Assembly: GCA_965153455.1 (NCBI GenBank)
Contig: OZ234494.1
Coordinates: forward strand, 17,236,001-17,300,000
DNA: 64,000 bases
From: Sphagnum compactum
Lineage: Eukaryota; Bryophyta; Sphagnopsida; Sphagnales
Reading direction: 5' to 3'
The translations under genes were made by a program, and so were the position numbers. Shown in pieces: positions 18,411 to 30,100 of this stretch. The notes beneath the pieces are model-generated. The model was not told the origin of the DNA and searched no databases. It saw only the letters and a list, made by a program, of their open reading frames with translations. Each line of letters opens with the position of its first letter. Positions within the stretch are counted from its first letter, which is position 1.

Positions 18411-19660
18411 TACCAATGAAATTTAATTTAAATGTATGATATCTAATTATTCACATATAATACTTATAAATGGATCATAAATAAATTATAATATGAATAT
18501 AATAAAAGCTCTTATATTAACCATATTTTTTGTTAACAAATTAATATAGATAATCAAGTTTAATTTTTAAATATTAATTAATTCCATATAATTAATTGAT
18601 TTTATGGAACTATGATTTTTTACATTTACATATATAGTATCTTAAATTTTACTTAAAATTATGCTAAAAATTGGATGTAATAATAAATTATGTTTTTTTA
18701 CAAAAAATTATTTGATTTAAAAATATATAAAAATTTTCTTATAATAAACAATAATTTTAATAGAAATGTTATTTAGATGTATTATATATAATTATTCACT
18801 ATATAATGGTTATAAATGGGCCATAAATTACTCCAACTACCTAGTCTATTTAATAAATAAATTACAATGCCTACTAATTAAGTAATTAATTTTTAAAAAT
18901 CACATGTCAGCATGATAAAATACCTACTAATTAAACCATATACATATGACATATTAGCTATTTACTGCCTACTACCTAAACCTTAACCTATTTAATAAAA
19001 CAATTACATAGCCTAATTCAATAATTAATTAATCAAAAATCACATATCAATACGATAAAATACCTATTGTTTAGCCCACATACATATTTTTTACTACTTA
19101 CTACTTTGCAACTTATAATTTACTAATTGATTAATTACCTAACCTAATTAAACATAACATTATTGCATTAAACACAATGAAAAACCTACTACTAATTAGT
19201 CTACTTACATACTACCTAATATTTACTATTTATTTCCTAGCCTACTTAATTAATTAAAGAATTAAAAATTTATGACATATCAACATGATAAAAATTTATT
19301 ACTTAACCACATACATATTACTTAAAACTTAACCCTATTTTTACCATTAATTACCATGGGTCCTTTGAACTTTTCACAAATCCACCAAACCCTACTAAAC
19401 ATTCACCTTCCAAGTCATAAAAACAATTACATTTTCATCAATTTTGGGGTGCCATTAAAAATGGATGATATAAGTGTATTTTTCATTTTCATTTTCATCC
19501 TAATCGACATTAATCACAAGTATAAGTTGCATATGTAAATTGCAAATCACTTTGTAGTTGTTTATGCAACTACAAATCATTTTTACTAAGTGTCATGAAA
19601 GACAATCACATTTATAATTGCAAAAATGGTTGATTTGGACATAAATTGCAAATGCACGGG
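17569..19660. mobile_element. Possible non-autonomous CACTA-type element (5' terminus seen)
   Basis: The sequence CACTACAAGAAA at 17569-17580 is the classic terminal motif of plant CACTA (En/Spm) transposons. Inside it, short words such as TTGCAACT, AGTTGC and GTCAC recur, as subterminal repeats would. Near 19500-19660 similar words recur in the other orientation (CAACTACAAA, and GTGCATTTGCAATTTATG on the minus strand, which resembles GTGCAAATAAATG next to the 5' motif). A clear TTTCTTGTAGTG right end was not found, so the right boundary is approximate and the element may be truncated. The interior is extremely AT-rich, includes an (AT)n run, and encodes nothing recognisable. Confidence 0.35.
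18383..18411. repeat. (AT)n microsatellite
   Basis: About 14 uninterrupted AT dinucleotides in a very AT-rich region. Confidence 0.95.
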
Positions 19661-19995
19661 TTGGAATGTACATGATTCATTGTAATGTTTTATTTAATCT
19701 GGTCACATAATCATTAAAGGTTATCATGATGTTCTTGTTGTAATCAATGAATGATTCCTTTGTTGTGGTTCATCATGTGGTTTGTGTTAAAGCCTTGGGC
19801 AAAGTCAAGAATCAATTAATGTGGTTGTCAGGGGGCATTTGGTTTTTTGACATGAATGCCATGTGCATTTCATCTATTGTCATTGATGTTTGTGTTGCAT
19901 CAATGTTCTATAATAGTCGATCCTTCATCATTGGGGACATGAATGCAACTAGCTTCCTACATTTCATCAATTTGCCCTTCAATATCAACATAATA

Positions 19996-20529
19996 CAGTA
20001 GAACCTCTATAATTTTATCACCTAGGGACCGGCAGCCAGTGATAAAGTTTGAGAGGTTATAAGTTATGGGAGAGTTTGGAACTGTGAGGTGCAGGGTTCA
20101 AAAGCTGCAGGCTACTCTTTTTTCCCATTTTCTTTGCATTTTTGATCATCAAGGCAACCCGTTTTTGGCAGAGAAAAAGGGTGAAAAACATCTGAAATCC
20201 AATCTGGAGATGTTTTCCAAGCTCCAGCTCTTCTGGACACAACAAAAGGACAGCTATCCTGCTTTTGTTGACTCGATTGTGAAAATGAATGACAGAGTAC
20301 GCTATCTCCACCAGAATAGTCTTAAACAGAGGCCTATCACTAGCTATTTCCACCATAACTGATCGAGAAATAAACGAATTATAAAATTATAAAATTTTCG
20401 GGAAAGAGGAAAAGTGATAAGTTATAAGAATATAAATTTTTTTCCTGGTCCCATTGATGGACCGGGCCGGAGTGATAAAATTTGAGAGGTTATAAAATTT
20501 GGGGGGATCAGTTTATAGAGGTTCTACTG
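19996..20529 (+). mobile_element. Emigrant/pogo-type MITE with TA target duplication
   Basis: A 534-bp element bounded by perfect 17-bp terminal inverted repeats, CAGTAGAACCTCTATAA at the left end and its exact reverse complement at the right end, and flanked by TA on both sides. The terminus differs at only one base in the first 17 from the Emigrant MITE of Arabidopsis (CAGTAAAACCTCTATAA), a pogo-derived element. Subterminal direct copies of TTTGAGAGGTTATAA occur near 20048 and 20481. An ATG-initiated frame at 20066-20362 (98 codons) ends NSLKQRPITSYFHHN. That resembles the KQxxITxFF/YF tail of pogo/Tigger transposases, so the element looks like an internally deleted transposon that kept the 3' end of its gene. 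It lacks the DDE domain and must depend on a transposase in trans. Confidence 0.85.
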
Positions 20530-20534
20530 TAGTG

Positions 20535-21770
20535 GCAGGCATTGGGTTTAGTGGTACAAGGGCACTCACTCAATACCTTTTCAACCTGCAAGTTGACTAT
20601 GTGGAAATGAATGTTTGTATCCATAAATTGTTCACTGGGCTACATTTTGCTTGTCATAACATTAAGATTAAGTAGCCATATTCCAATAGTTTTGAACCCT
20701 TTACATTTGTTATATGGAGTCAATGTTTTTTTAGAACTAAATTCTCTTTTGTAGCACCTTTTCATTTGTTGGTCAACATTCACACATTCTTGTAAGCCTT
20801 GAATGTTGTTTTGAAAGGTTTAAAACATGCAACATCCAAAGGTTGTAATGTGTTACTTGTGTGTGATGGCACATTGATTAGGTTAAACCCCACCCCCTTG
20901 GCTTTGCACACAACATCCATGGTCACATGGGAGTTGTGGCCATCCAAAACAAGTTAGTGTTGATTAATTAAACACAAGTTTCTTCCACAAGCTTGAACAA
21001 AAGTAATAAAATGCAAGATTCATTTGTCAAAAATGATAGTTGTCATCCAAACTTTTGACTACATAGCCATTGTAGCCCTAGATTCATAATGTTCGATGTA
21101 GTTTTGACAGAATTGCTTCCTTTTGAATATGTCAAAATTTAGCAAGTATTCGCCTATTTATGTTAATGCATGACAAAACAGATATCCATTTTTGTTCAAC
21201 TAATGTAATAGAATGCATTAACCTTGAGCCGGTTTTTGCTAAAACCAAGGCCTCTCCATTTCGACCAACTTGCACACTTGATTCATCATAGTTCCATATT
21301 TGATTCGGTTGGTACTTGTGCAGATTGTAAGTTTTGACTAAGTTTGTGTAGAACATCTTGACATTTGCTAGGCACAAACCTTTGGTGCATTTGACCTTCA
21401 AACCTTCCATAAACTTTAGTGATAGATCTAGATTACGCTTCCTGATCAAATTATCTCAACCATCCCCAACTTAAAGTCCCATTCCTAAAAATCATGACCC
21501 TTTCTTGCGTAATCTCAGTCACTTTAACTTCAATTGTGTGTGTGATTGGATGCTGATTGCTTGCATTTTTTTAACATATTCAATGAATGAGTCTTTCTAT
21601 CCTTTTTGTAAGACTCTAGATTTGCCTTTTCTATGTGATTGTGTTATGCCATACATATGGTTCCTGTGTGATGTGACATGCACACCAAACCTGTGGCTTG
21701 CAATTTGGATTTTGTTGCCACCTTTGACAACATCCATTGTCAAATTTAGTGTTGCATCATCCTAATTCTC
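20535..21770 (-). pseudogene. Degenerate pogo/jerky-type (CENP-B-like, DDE_1) transposase
   Basis: The minus strand reads as a DDE_1-superfamily transposase broken by several stops and frameshifts. In order on the minus strand: a helix-turn-helix-like stretch (FIEYVKKMQA, then ITQER) near 21.5-21.6 kb; an open piece at 21449-21132 with LSLKFMEGLKV, YQPNQIWNYDESS (first catalytic Asp) and VLAKTGSR; then, in shifting frames, QNYIEHYES-like, LDGHNSHVT (second catalytic Asp, near 20.94 kb), SHTSNTLQPLDVACFKPFKT and KAYKNV down to about 20.75 kb. Reading-frame decay shows it is inactive. Weak similarity seems to continue beyond the MITE at 19996-20529, which would make the MITE a nested insertion. 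No terminal repeats of its own were identified. Confidence 0.75.
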
Positions 21771-23710
21771 ATTTTTATTCAAGTTGTTCCATCATCTAGA
21801 TCAAATTGCAGTTTCATGTGTGTTTAGAACATTATGATTTTGAATGCTTGGAACATTGTAGCTTTGAGAACCAAGTTTGTGTGCACCTAGATTGAACCCA
21901 TAATTTAATTGTCAAGATGTTTTTGGTGGCCCGTGTTTGCTTGGCCAGCTTAATCTTGGTTGGGTGGTCCTAATTGGATTACTATTCACATCATGCACAT
22001 GATGGCCATTGTCAGTGTCTTGATAATATTGCAATTGATTACCAAGGATGGAGACCATGGCGTTTGCGAGAAAAGTTGTTACATTAGTTCAACACGTTGA
22101 TTGGTTTATTTGATTAGTTTGATTGTTGAACTTGACAAATCTAGACGATACAATAAATAGAGGAGAACGATGTTGTAGCCCATTTAATGGATTTGAATTT
22201 ACAAGTTGTGCACGCTCATACTCTTCACTTATGTATTTAAAAAAATTACATTGTGAATCCTTAGAGCTTTTAACATTTTTTAATCCTTGTAATTCAATGT
22301 CAAACAATAATCAAAACATTTGGTTTAATTTGTTACTGTGACTCCCATTGTTATGCATCATTATGTCTTCCATTATTCACACTCAAAACAAAATGCATTT
22401 AAAATGGTTAGGTTGTAATTTAAAGAATCTCACTTGCTAAAGTATATATAATCATTGACCTTCACATTTTATGTTTATGTGGCAAATACAATATAATATT
22501 AATCAAGCACTTTTGTGTGTGCCAATCAATTTAATGGTAAAAATATGACGATCCATACTCTAACAAGGACAAAGAAGCTAGCATTAAATTGCCATCACTC
22601 CATCTTTTAAGATGCCAACAATAAGCTTGGATGTAACTTTTAATCAAACCTTTAATAGATTTAAATAACTTGACAAATGGGTCCATGCAATGAAATTAAG
22701 TGCATGGGATTCACCTTTATTTGGTTAGTTTTAATACAAACCCATTTAATGTTCAATGAGTGCCAAATTTAGGCACAAAATTAGATGCCCAAAAAAAGGG
22801 CAATGTTTATTTTAGGTTTGATTACATTAAATGTCTTTTTAAAGGTTTTTTTTTAACACCATAATCATAAGCAAAATTTTAATACTTTATGCACCAATTT
22901 CTAACCCATTTTCTTAAATAGAATTCGAATTCACTTCAAATTCGACTCACTTCAAAATGTAACAATGTCATTCAATATTTTCATTTGAATATAACTTAAT
23001 TTTCACAAAATCAATTCATTTTTCCCATCCGTTGATGGTCACTACTTGTAGTGCACAACAACAGAAAGCCCAAGAAAATAAATGATGGATGGAAGTTGAT
23101 GATGATGGATGAATTCATCATGAACTTAAAAATAAAAAAAATAAAAAAAATAATAATAATAATAAAAAACTTACATTAATTATTGTACAAAAATCTTTTA
23201 TGACATTTGTAAACAATTATATGTATTTTTTACATGCTTCATGAATATGATGAAATTGATAAATGGCCTATGTGAAAGGGTTTTTTTCGATAAGTAGAAA
23301 ATATTAATTAATTTTTTTTAAATTTAAGTTTCATCCAATTTATTTATAAAAAATAAAAATGGGATTGATTATACATGACTTTCATGCTTTATTAATGGAT
23401 CTCCCATTTTCACATTTGCTTTTACACTTGATTTTTGGTAATTGAGCTATTTACTTATATCTTTTAATTATTATTTATATAAAAAAATTCAATTTAACTC
23501 CCTTTAATTTCAATTTCTTTTTCTTACTTAAATTTTCTTTTGCAATAAAGTTTCTCAAGTTTTACATCAAAAGTTACCACAAAATAATCAACCACAAACT
23601 ACGTAAGTTTTACCATACGGTGAGATGTACGTTTATAGGCAAACAAATGCTTCCAGTTTTTTCTTACCCTAGTTTCAGATCCCAATATCATCAGGAGACG
23701 AACAGACGAC
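21771..23710. other. AT-rich intergenic spacer
   Basis: No conserved reading frame. Short open frames near 22.1-22.3 kb on both strands are not recognisable. An AAT/AAAT-rich simple tract lies near 23.14-23.17 kb. Part of the left end (21.8-22.3 kb) may still be decayed transposon sequence. Confidence 0.6.
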
Positions 23711-24088
23711 TTTGGAACCTCGGTATTTATGGATCTCGTTTGAGACCTTGAAATTTGTGTATCTTGTTTAGGACCTCGGAATTTGGGCATCTTTTTTGGG
23801 ACCTAGGTATTTTGACATCTCGTTTCAGGGGTCGAAAATTGTGTATCTCGTTTGAGAACTCGGCGTTTGGGGATCTCTTTTAGGCCCTCAGAAAACTGGC
23901 ATCTCGTTTGAGATCTCGGAATTTGGGAATCGCTTTTAGCCCCTCAGAAATTTGGCATCTCTTTTGAGACTTCGGAATTTGGGCATACCTTTTGGGACCT
24001 CGGAATCTGGGTATATCTTTTAGGACTTCGGAATTTGGATATCTCGTTTGGGACCTTGGATTTTGTGTATCTCGTTTGGGTATCTCGG
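23711..24088. repeat. Minisatellite: 13 units of exactly 28 bp plus a partial unit
   Basis: Thirteen consecutive units start with TTT at 28-bp spacing from 23711 to 24047, followed by a partial unit at 24075. The approximate consensus starts TTTGAGACCTCGG, continues AATTTGGGCAT and ends CTCG or CTTT. Units differ by many substitutions, yet no insertion or deletion breaks the period. Twenty-eight is not a multiple of three, and the open frames crossing it carry no family motif, so it is treated as noncoding. It lies immediately upstream of the VOZ leader. Confidence 0.93.
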
Positions 24089-25053
24089 AAGCCGACTGAG
24101 GGATGGAGACGAAGCAGGCGAGCGGGGAGAAGCGTGAAGGCGATGGCGCTCGCACAATCCTTGTGATTGCAGTGCTCAAATCCATGGGTAAGTGTTTCCT
24201 CTCTCAGTATTATCACCTTCCTTACGTCATTTGAAAAACGATGATATGCGAAAATCTCAATTCTGTTGAAAATCGCGGGAGGAAAAACCAGAAATCTTTT
24301 CTTTCACAATCGTTTCCTGGAAACGTTTTGACTACCTACTCTCTTCTTCTGTCCTCAATGCATCACGCTGCGAATCTATCATCAAATCTTGGATCCCGGA
24401 CGATTTCTAAGAAGAGAAGAAGAAAAAAGCTTTTGTTATCGTGCACAAGTTTGAGGAAGTTTCTTCTTGCACAAACGTATTCTGGAATGTTTTGAATACT
24501 CTCTCTCTCTCTCTCTCCTGTGCATCGCGTTGAGGATCCGACGTGAAATCTTGGATCCATGACGATTTCTGACAAGAGAGAAAGAGAGAGCTCTTCACAT
24601 CGTGCACAAGTTCGATGATTTGAGAAACCTTATGACTGAAATTTGAGGGCAAAGTGCAAAGTACGTTGCGTGGACTTGTATTTTGACTTTTAGAGAAAAA
24701 GAAAAGAAACCGAAGATCTTAAGAGTGAGCGCGGTTTTGATGAAAAATAAAAGCTGGAAGAAGCGGTGTTTTGTTCCTTTGCTGTGAGGCATGACGACCA
24801 GGGAGCTTGCTTTTGTGAACATCTTTGTTTCCTAGGTATTGAAGAATGGATCAGAGCAAAGCTTTTCTATCCTTCATACCGGTCTTTCATTTTCAGGCAA
24901 AAGTCTACTGCAAAGCTGAAAGAAACCTGTTTGTAGTGTGATGCCTTGTAGGCTTGCATTCTGTTCTATCTTTGTTCTGAAATTATGAGGAAATTAATGT
25001 GGATTGGCAACTGCTTGGAGCTGCATGTTCAGTGAGTTTTGTGTGATGTGAAT
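24089..25053 (+). promoter_or_regulatory. Probable 5' leader of the VOZ gene
   Basis: A GC-richer stretch after the minisatellite ends at a strong donor (CATGG|GTAAGTG, cut after 24187), suggesting a noncoding first exon. A possible acceptor (TTTGTTTCCTAG) ends at 24835, just before a likely second leader segment that runs to the ATG at 25054. An in-frame TGA at 25033-25035 closes the frame upstream of this ATG. A diverged tandem duplication lies inside the presumed leader intron (24300-24625). Exact transcript structure cannot be fixed from sequence alone. Confidence 0.45.
24300..24625. repeat. Tandem duplication of about 165 bp, diverged
   Basis: Two adjacent units share, in order, CG(T)TTCTGGAA-like, GTTTTGAATAC or GTTTTGACTAC, TCTCTC, ATGCATC or GTGCATC, AAATCTTGGATC, GACGATTTCT and ATCGTGCACAAGTT. 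The units run at about 24300-24458 and 24464-24625. They lie in the presumed first intron of the VOZ leader. Confidence 0.85.
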
Positions 25054-27138
25054 ATGAGGAGTACTTTTAGTGAGGGAACTTGGAGTGATGCTTTGGGGGG
25101 ATTGGAAATGATTGCAGCTGCAAAACATAAAGCCAGCAGAGGATCACAGCATTTTCGGGCAAAAGCAACCAACAGGGTGGATGATCTTCAAGGCATGGTG
25201 TCGGAATTGCAACAGGCACGGCGGCAGAATAGGTTGAAGGATGTTGCATTGTTGGAGGAGCAAATGCATCAGATGCTGCGGGAATGGAAGGCAGAGTTAC
25301 GGGAAGCTTCCCCTGCTTCTTCATTGCTGGTAATGTCCTTCTTTTGCTACCTATATGACTGGTTCTCCTGCTGATAAGGTCTCTGGATTTTTTAGGTCAA
25401 AGTTGGTGCAAGGATGGGATGCAGTGAAAACTGATGTGTTCTGCAGTCCTTGCAGGCAGAACCTAGCTCCTCAGAGCTGTCCTCAGACATGGAGCGGTTG
25501 TTGCAGTTAAATAATGAGGATGATGATGCTAGCAGCATAGCTCTGACTCCTTCTCTTACAACAAACTTGCCTTTGGAGGCTGCAGGCACATCTACTTCTC
25601 AGAAGGTACTTACTTTGTTAGGGCTCTATTAACAACCTCAGACATGCAGCTCAACAGTCCTTGTAAGAGTTTGATGTCATGAAATTTGCATCCAGGGCTC
25701 ACCTTTGGTTCCAGTTGTTGTTGTCCCTACTTCCTTTAAACATGCAGCCTGAAACTTCTTGTGCTAAAGTAGTTAGGGCAGCATGATGGACAAAGCATCT
25801 TGAGACTGCTTGAATATTACAGAAGGTTGAGGTTCAAGAAAATTGTCTTTTGTAGGATTGTGGGGTAGCAGTGCCAGAGTTGTGTGGAATACCAATCCCC
25901 AGTGAGGGTGGTATTGAGCTTCAGGCAGGACCAAGTTCAAGGAAGTGTGATGACATTTCTCACAGACCTGTGCAGCACAACCACCAAACATCAATTGCTA
26001 CCTCTGATATGTTGTTCAAGCCAGGCATATTTCCTCCATCTATTGCTTTCTTGAACCCTAAATGTGCCTTGTGGGATTGCCCAAGGCCTGCTCAAGGAGG
26101 CAATGAGGGGTTAGTTTATTGCAGCAGTTTCCATGAAGAATTGGCACTGCGTGAAGGCGCTCCAGGCATGTGCCCAGTGCTGAGGCCAGGTGGGATTGAC
26201 TTAAAGGATGGTCCTCTATTTGCAGCATTAACAGCTCGTGTCAATGGGCGAGCTGTTGGTATTCCAGAATTGCATGGGGCTGCCACTTCCAAGACGCCTT
26301 GGAATGCTACAGGTAAACCCTATTCCTTTTCTAAATTTTGTGCTGCTGGTTGCTCAATTTGCTCAGAGCTATGCCATTTCAGCCTTTATTTTAGGGTTCT
26401 TTCAATAACCCTGAACCCACTTTGCAAGGATAAAGCCATTTGTGATTTTTGGAGCAACAGGCTTGGTTCTTTCTGTCTTTGCAGTTCAGCCACAGTCATA
26501 GAAAATAACTCAGTCCACAGTGCACAGTGACGCCTGTAAGCATATGTACATAATTTGGGCATGGGCTGTGTTATGGAAGTGCAGATTTGTTTGATGTGGC
26601 TATCCTGCATGGAGAAGTGCTCCGGGAGTGGCTTTTCTTTGACAAACCACGCCGTGCATTTGAAAGTGGCACACGGAAGCAGCGTTCACTGCCTGACTAT
26701 GGGGGAAGAGGTTGGCATGAGTCCAGAAAGCAAGTGATGAAGGAGTTTGGAGGACTGAAACGCTCCTACTACATGGATCCTCAGCCTGAGGGTCCCTTTG
26801 AATGGCACTTGTTTGAATATGAGCTGAGTTCTCGGACTGACTGTGCCCTTTATAGATTGGAGCTCAAGCAAGTGGATGCCTCCAAGAAGAGTGGGAAGGC
26901 CAAGGCACAGACAGACCCATCTATTGCATCACTGCAGCATCAAATTGGACGTTTATCTGCAGACTTATCCCAGGTTGAGGGGCAGAACATGCTTCCGAGC
27001 CTAGCAGATTCACGAGATAGCAGCCGAGGGAGGACAAAACTCACTCAAAAGAAAACCATTACCAAAAGTGCTGGTTCTGGTCAACTAGTTAATACTGCCT
27101 TGAAGGGATGCTGGACTCTAGAATCACATGGGAGATAG
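25054..27138 (+). CDS. VOZ: VOZ transcription factor (vascular plant one-zinc-finger)
   Basis: Plant-specific DNA-binding transcription factor. In Arabidopsis VOZ1/VOZ2 bind a GCGTN7ACGC palindrome as dimers and act in flowering and stress responses. Four coding exons: 25054-25329, 25447-25605, 25856-26312, 26585-27138, giving 481 aa (AtVOZ1 is about 486 as I recall it). The N-terminal conserved block reads [18 protein letters not shown] and [17 protein letters not shown]. The zinc-coordinating region carries [11 protein letters not shown] and YCSSFH in exon 3. The DNA-binding/dimerisation domain includes [36 protein letters not shown] and [20 protein letters not shown]. The start is the first ATG after an in-frame TGA. 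The acceptor of exon 2 could instead be 9 bases later (after the second CAG), removing three residues. The gene is complete, with no damage. The C-terminal about 60 residues are poorly conserved. Confidence 0.95.
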
Positions 27139-30100
27139 TTGCCACCAATGCTCCCATTGATGTTTGCTGCCATGCTGTCATACTCGCAGATTTCTCTAAC
27201 CTGACTGAAGTTTTGACAGTTTCAGAGGTCATGCAGAATCACATATCACTGAATGCTCATGAAGGAAGCTCTATGTACTGTCATCTGGAGGTTACAGCAC
27301 TGGATCAACAAGTGCAGTTTGCAAGTGGTTTTTGCTTCTGCATGGCTTAGCTGTGCACAGTTTGGAGTCCTCTTCTCTTTAAAGCAGACAATCCTATGTA
27401 GACAAAGTGGCCACAGGGGTTTTACAGAAATAGTCTTGTAAGCTACTAACTTAAAGAGGACTTGCCTCCCACATTGAGACCATACAAATGCTGCTTTCCC
27501 CCACAGTTGCTATGGAGACCAGTTTGTGGGACTAAGAAAGACTTGACACAAGGAGCTGACTCATTCCTTGCAAATGAGTTACAGAGGAACTTTGCACTTT
27601 TGTCACATTGACATGAGATGGTGGTGGCAACAATTGCACACTTGTGTCTACAGTTACAATCTCGTTTAAAGTGTGATGGAGCTTTTCTTGTATGAGGTTT
27701 GAGCAGGTGATGGGTAAGTGCTGATTCTCAGTAATCCCTTTGAATATCTAGTTACAAGGATACTGGAGCAGACTTTATGAAGTTGCAGCAAATGTGTTCA
27801 AACAATGCGATTGTTGCACATATCCAGGCCAGGCCTTCATCAACATGCTGGAAACCAGACATACAGACCCTGACATGCACATTGTAAGCCTGGAAATCAC
27901 ACATAGAGAAAGTGTTGCTGATATGGGATTGTGCAGGCACTGCAGTATTTTGCTTCAGTGAATGTACATGAGTGTGAGTTTGGTTATCAGCATCTTGTGG
28001 AAGGAATGTATATATCCATGAGTTTGAGTTTGGTTCAGTTGTCATCCGGGAAGAGAATGTATATATATACACACATATATCCTTGCAAGTCCTGCCTGTA
28101 TTTGGTGAAGTTTGTGAAACTGTCAGGCAGCAAAAGGATTCTCTCTTGGGTGGAAAAACTGGGCTACCCAATGCAGCTTTTTGGAAAGGTTAACTCCACC
28201 AACTCTCTCAATGACTTGGTAAATCATTCCTACCTTTCAACCATGTATTTTATCAGTTTGCAAAATATCCAACCAGCTGTGGTTGCAGCAAATAGCTTTT
28301 CCAGGGATGTGAAGGACTTGCAGCCTTTTTTCCACTGCCACTCCTTTTCCTGTCTGAAGTGAGCAAACACAAGGATGCCCTGAAAGCTGAATCCGTGCTG
28401 GGTAGCTTGATTGTGCTACAGAAGGTCAGCTTTTGGTGAATTTTGGCTCGATAATTTTCCCTCCAGTTAACACATGCTTCGGTAGTTGAATTTACTAAGT
28501 GTTTCTGGAGCTTCTATCTTTGGTGTTATGAGATTTTATAACATGCATGAGTAATAGGAGGCATGATGCCAAAGTTTTTGTTTTGCATTCTTTGTTTTGG
28601 GCTTGGATTTCTGCAGTTGTAGGTGAGTTCAGTTTGTAACACTAAAGATCATGTTTGGTTTACAGTGATGTATTCAATTTGTCTTTAATTGTGCTGGAAA
28701 GGAGTTGCATTAGGGTTAGAACTGTAGTTGGACATGGAACTTGGTTTGCTTCTTGAGTTGAAGAAGCTTTAAAGGTGAATTTGGTGTTTTTATGGCAATC
28801 ACCCTTTTGGTGAATCAAACTCCAATTTGGGCATGACCCAGGGTGGTGAAGATGATCTTTAATGAATGTTTCAAGGATCATTGTCAGCATGTTTCACAGA
28901 AAGTTGGCGTGGTGCTTTTATGCACTCAGAAGGAATCTTGTTGTTGAGTGCAACAGGATCACACAAGAGTGCAAGCATCCACATAAGAGTTCAGTGCAAG
29001 ACTCTGCACAGTAGCAATAAGCATTCATCATGGATGGTTGCTGCAAGCAACTCATGACGGGCATGGAGTGTACATAGTACAAGCTTGCTAATGGATGTTG
29101 ATGAGCATAAGCCTGCATCACAATTGCTACGAACTATACTCCCAAGCCTTGTTGTGTTGAAGGTTCACACAACTCAAAATAGGTTCAGCGTTGTGCTCAA
29201 TGCAAGCTCCTGTGCATAGTCACATTGAAGGTTTGGTTGCTTCAATTCAGGTGTGTAACAAGGGAGTGGGACAGTCCAATTCAATATCATTTTTTAGTCT
29301 TCATGTTTGGTGTATCTGATGGATAAGGTGAAGGGTATTGCTATGGTGCAACCTTGTAACCGATGGTTAGGAGGGAGTTCAAGGTGATTAAGAAAACCAA
29401 GTACGGGTCCTTTGGAATGATTTGTGTGCATGTTTTGTGTGTGACTTTGTTAGTGTTGAGAAGATATGACTTTGTGCATGAGTGATTTTGCTGGTAGCAT
29501 AAAAACTAGCGGGGATTTCTCTAATGTATTTGGAGCTTAGGTTAAAAGTGTAATTAAGAGATTGTTGAGACTATGGAAATCGATTGTAATAGTCTACTAT
29601 TGAGGTTGAAACAACAATTCATCATGTACACCATTTATTTGCTCTATCCCAAAGGGAGCTGAGGCTATGCAATAACTTCTGGAATGGGATAAAAACCCTT
29701 AGGGATGAATGTGGTGTCTGGATGGAAAAGTATGTTTCATCTTCTGAGCTTCTACAATATATAACAAATGCTTTGTGTAGGGTAGGAATGGAAGTGTGTT
29801 TTGTTTGTGTTTTTGGCTATGGGGGGTTTAAAACCTTTCATAAGTCTTGGATGTTTAGAAACTGATTTTTCAACCAAAAGAATCAAAATGTGACTAGTAT
29901 TGAATTTGGTTTTTCAAGTTCATTGTTGCATTATAACACAAAATTGAAAGAGGTTTGCTCAAAATCTAGTGTTGTCAATCAATAGTAACATTTGTGCATT
30001 GTTGTATTGTGAGCACGAGTTCTGAAAGAATATAAAAACTAAATAGGATTTTATCACGATGCTACTAGTTTGATCATGTCATTACACTCTTCAAGAACAA

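Noticed and set aside
20066-20362. 98-codon frame as an independent gene
   Set aside because: It lies wholly between the inverted ends of the MITE and looks like a transposase tail rather than a host gene.
23711-24088. CRISPR-like array
   Set aside because: The 28-bp units are contiguous with no spacers, and the genome is eukaryotic.
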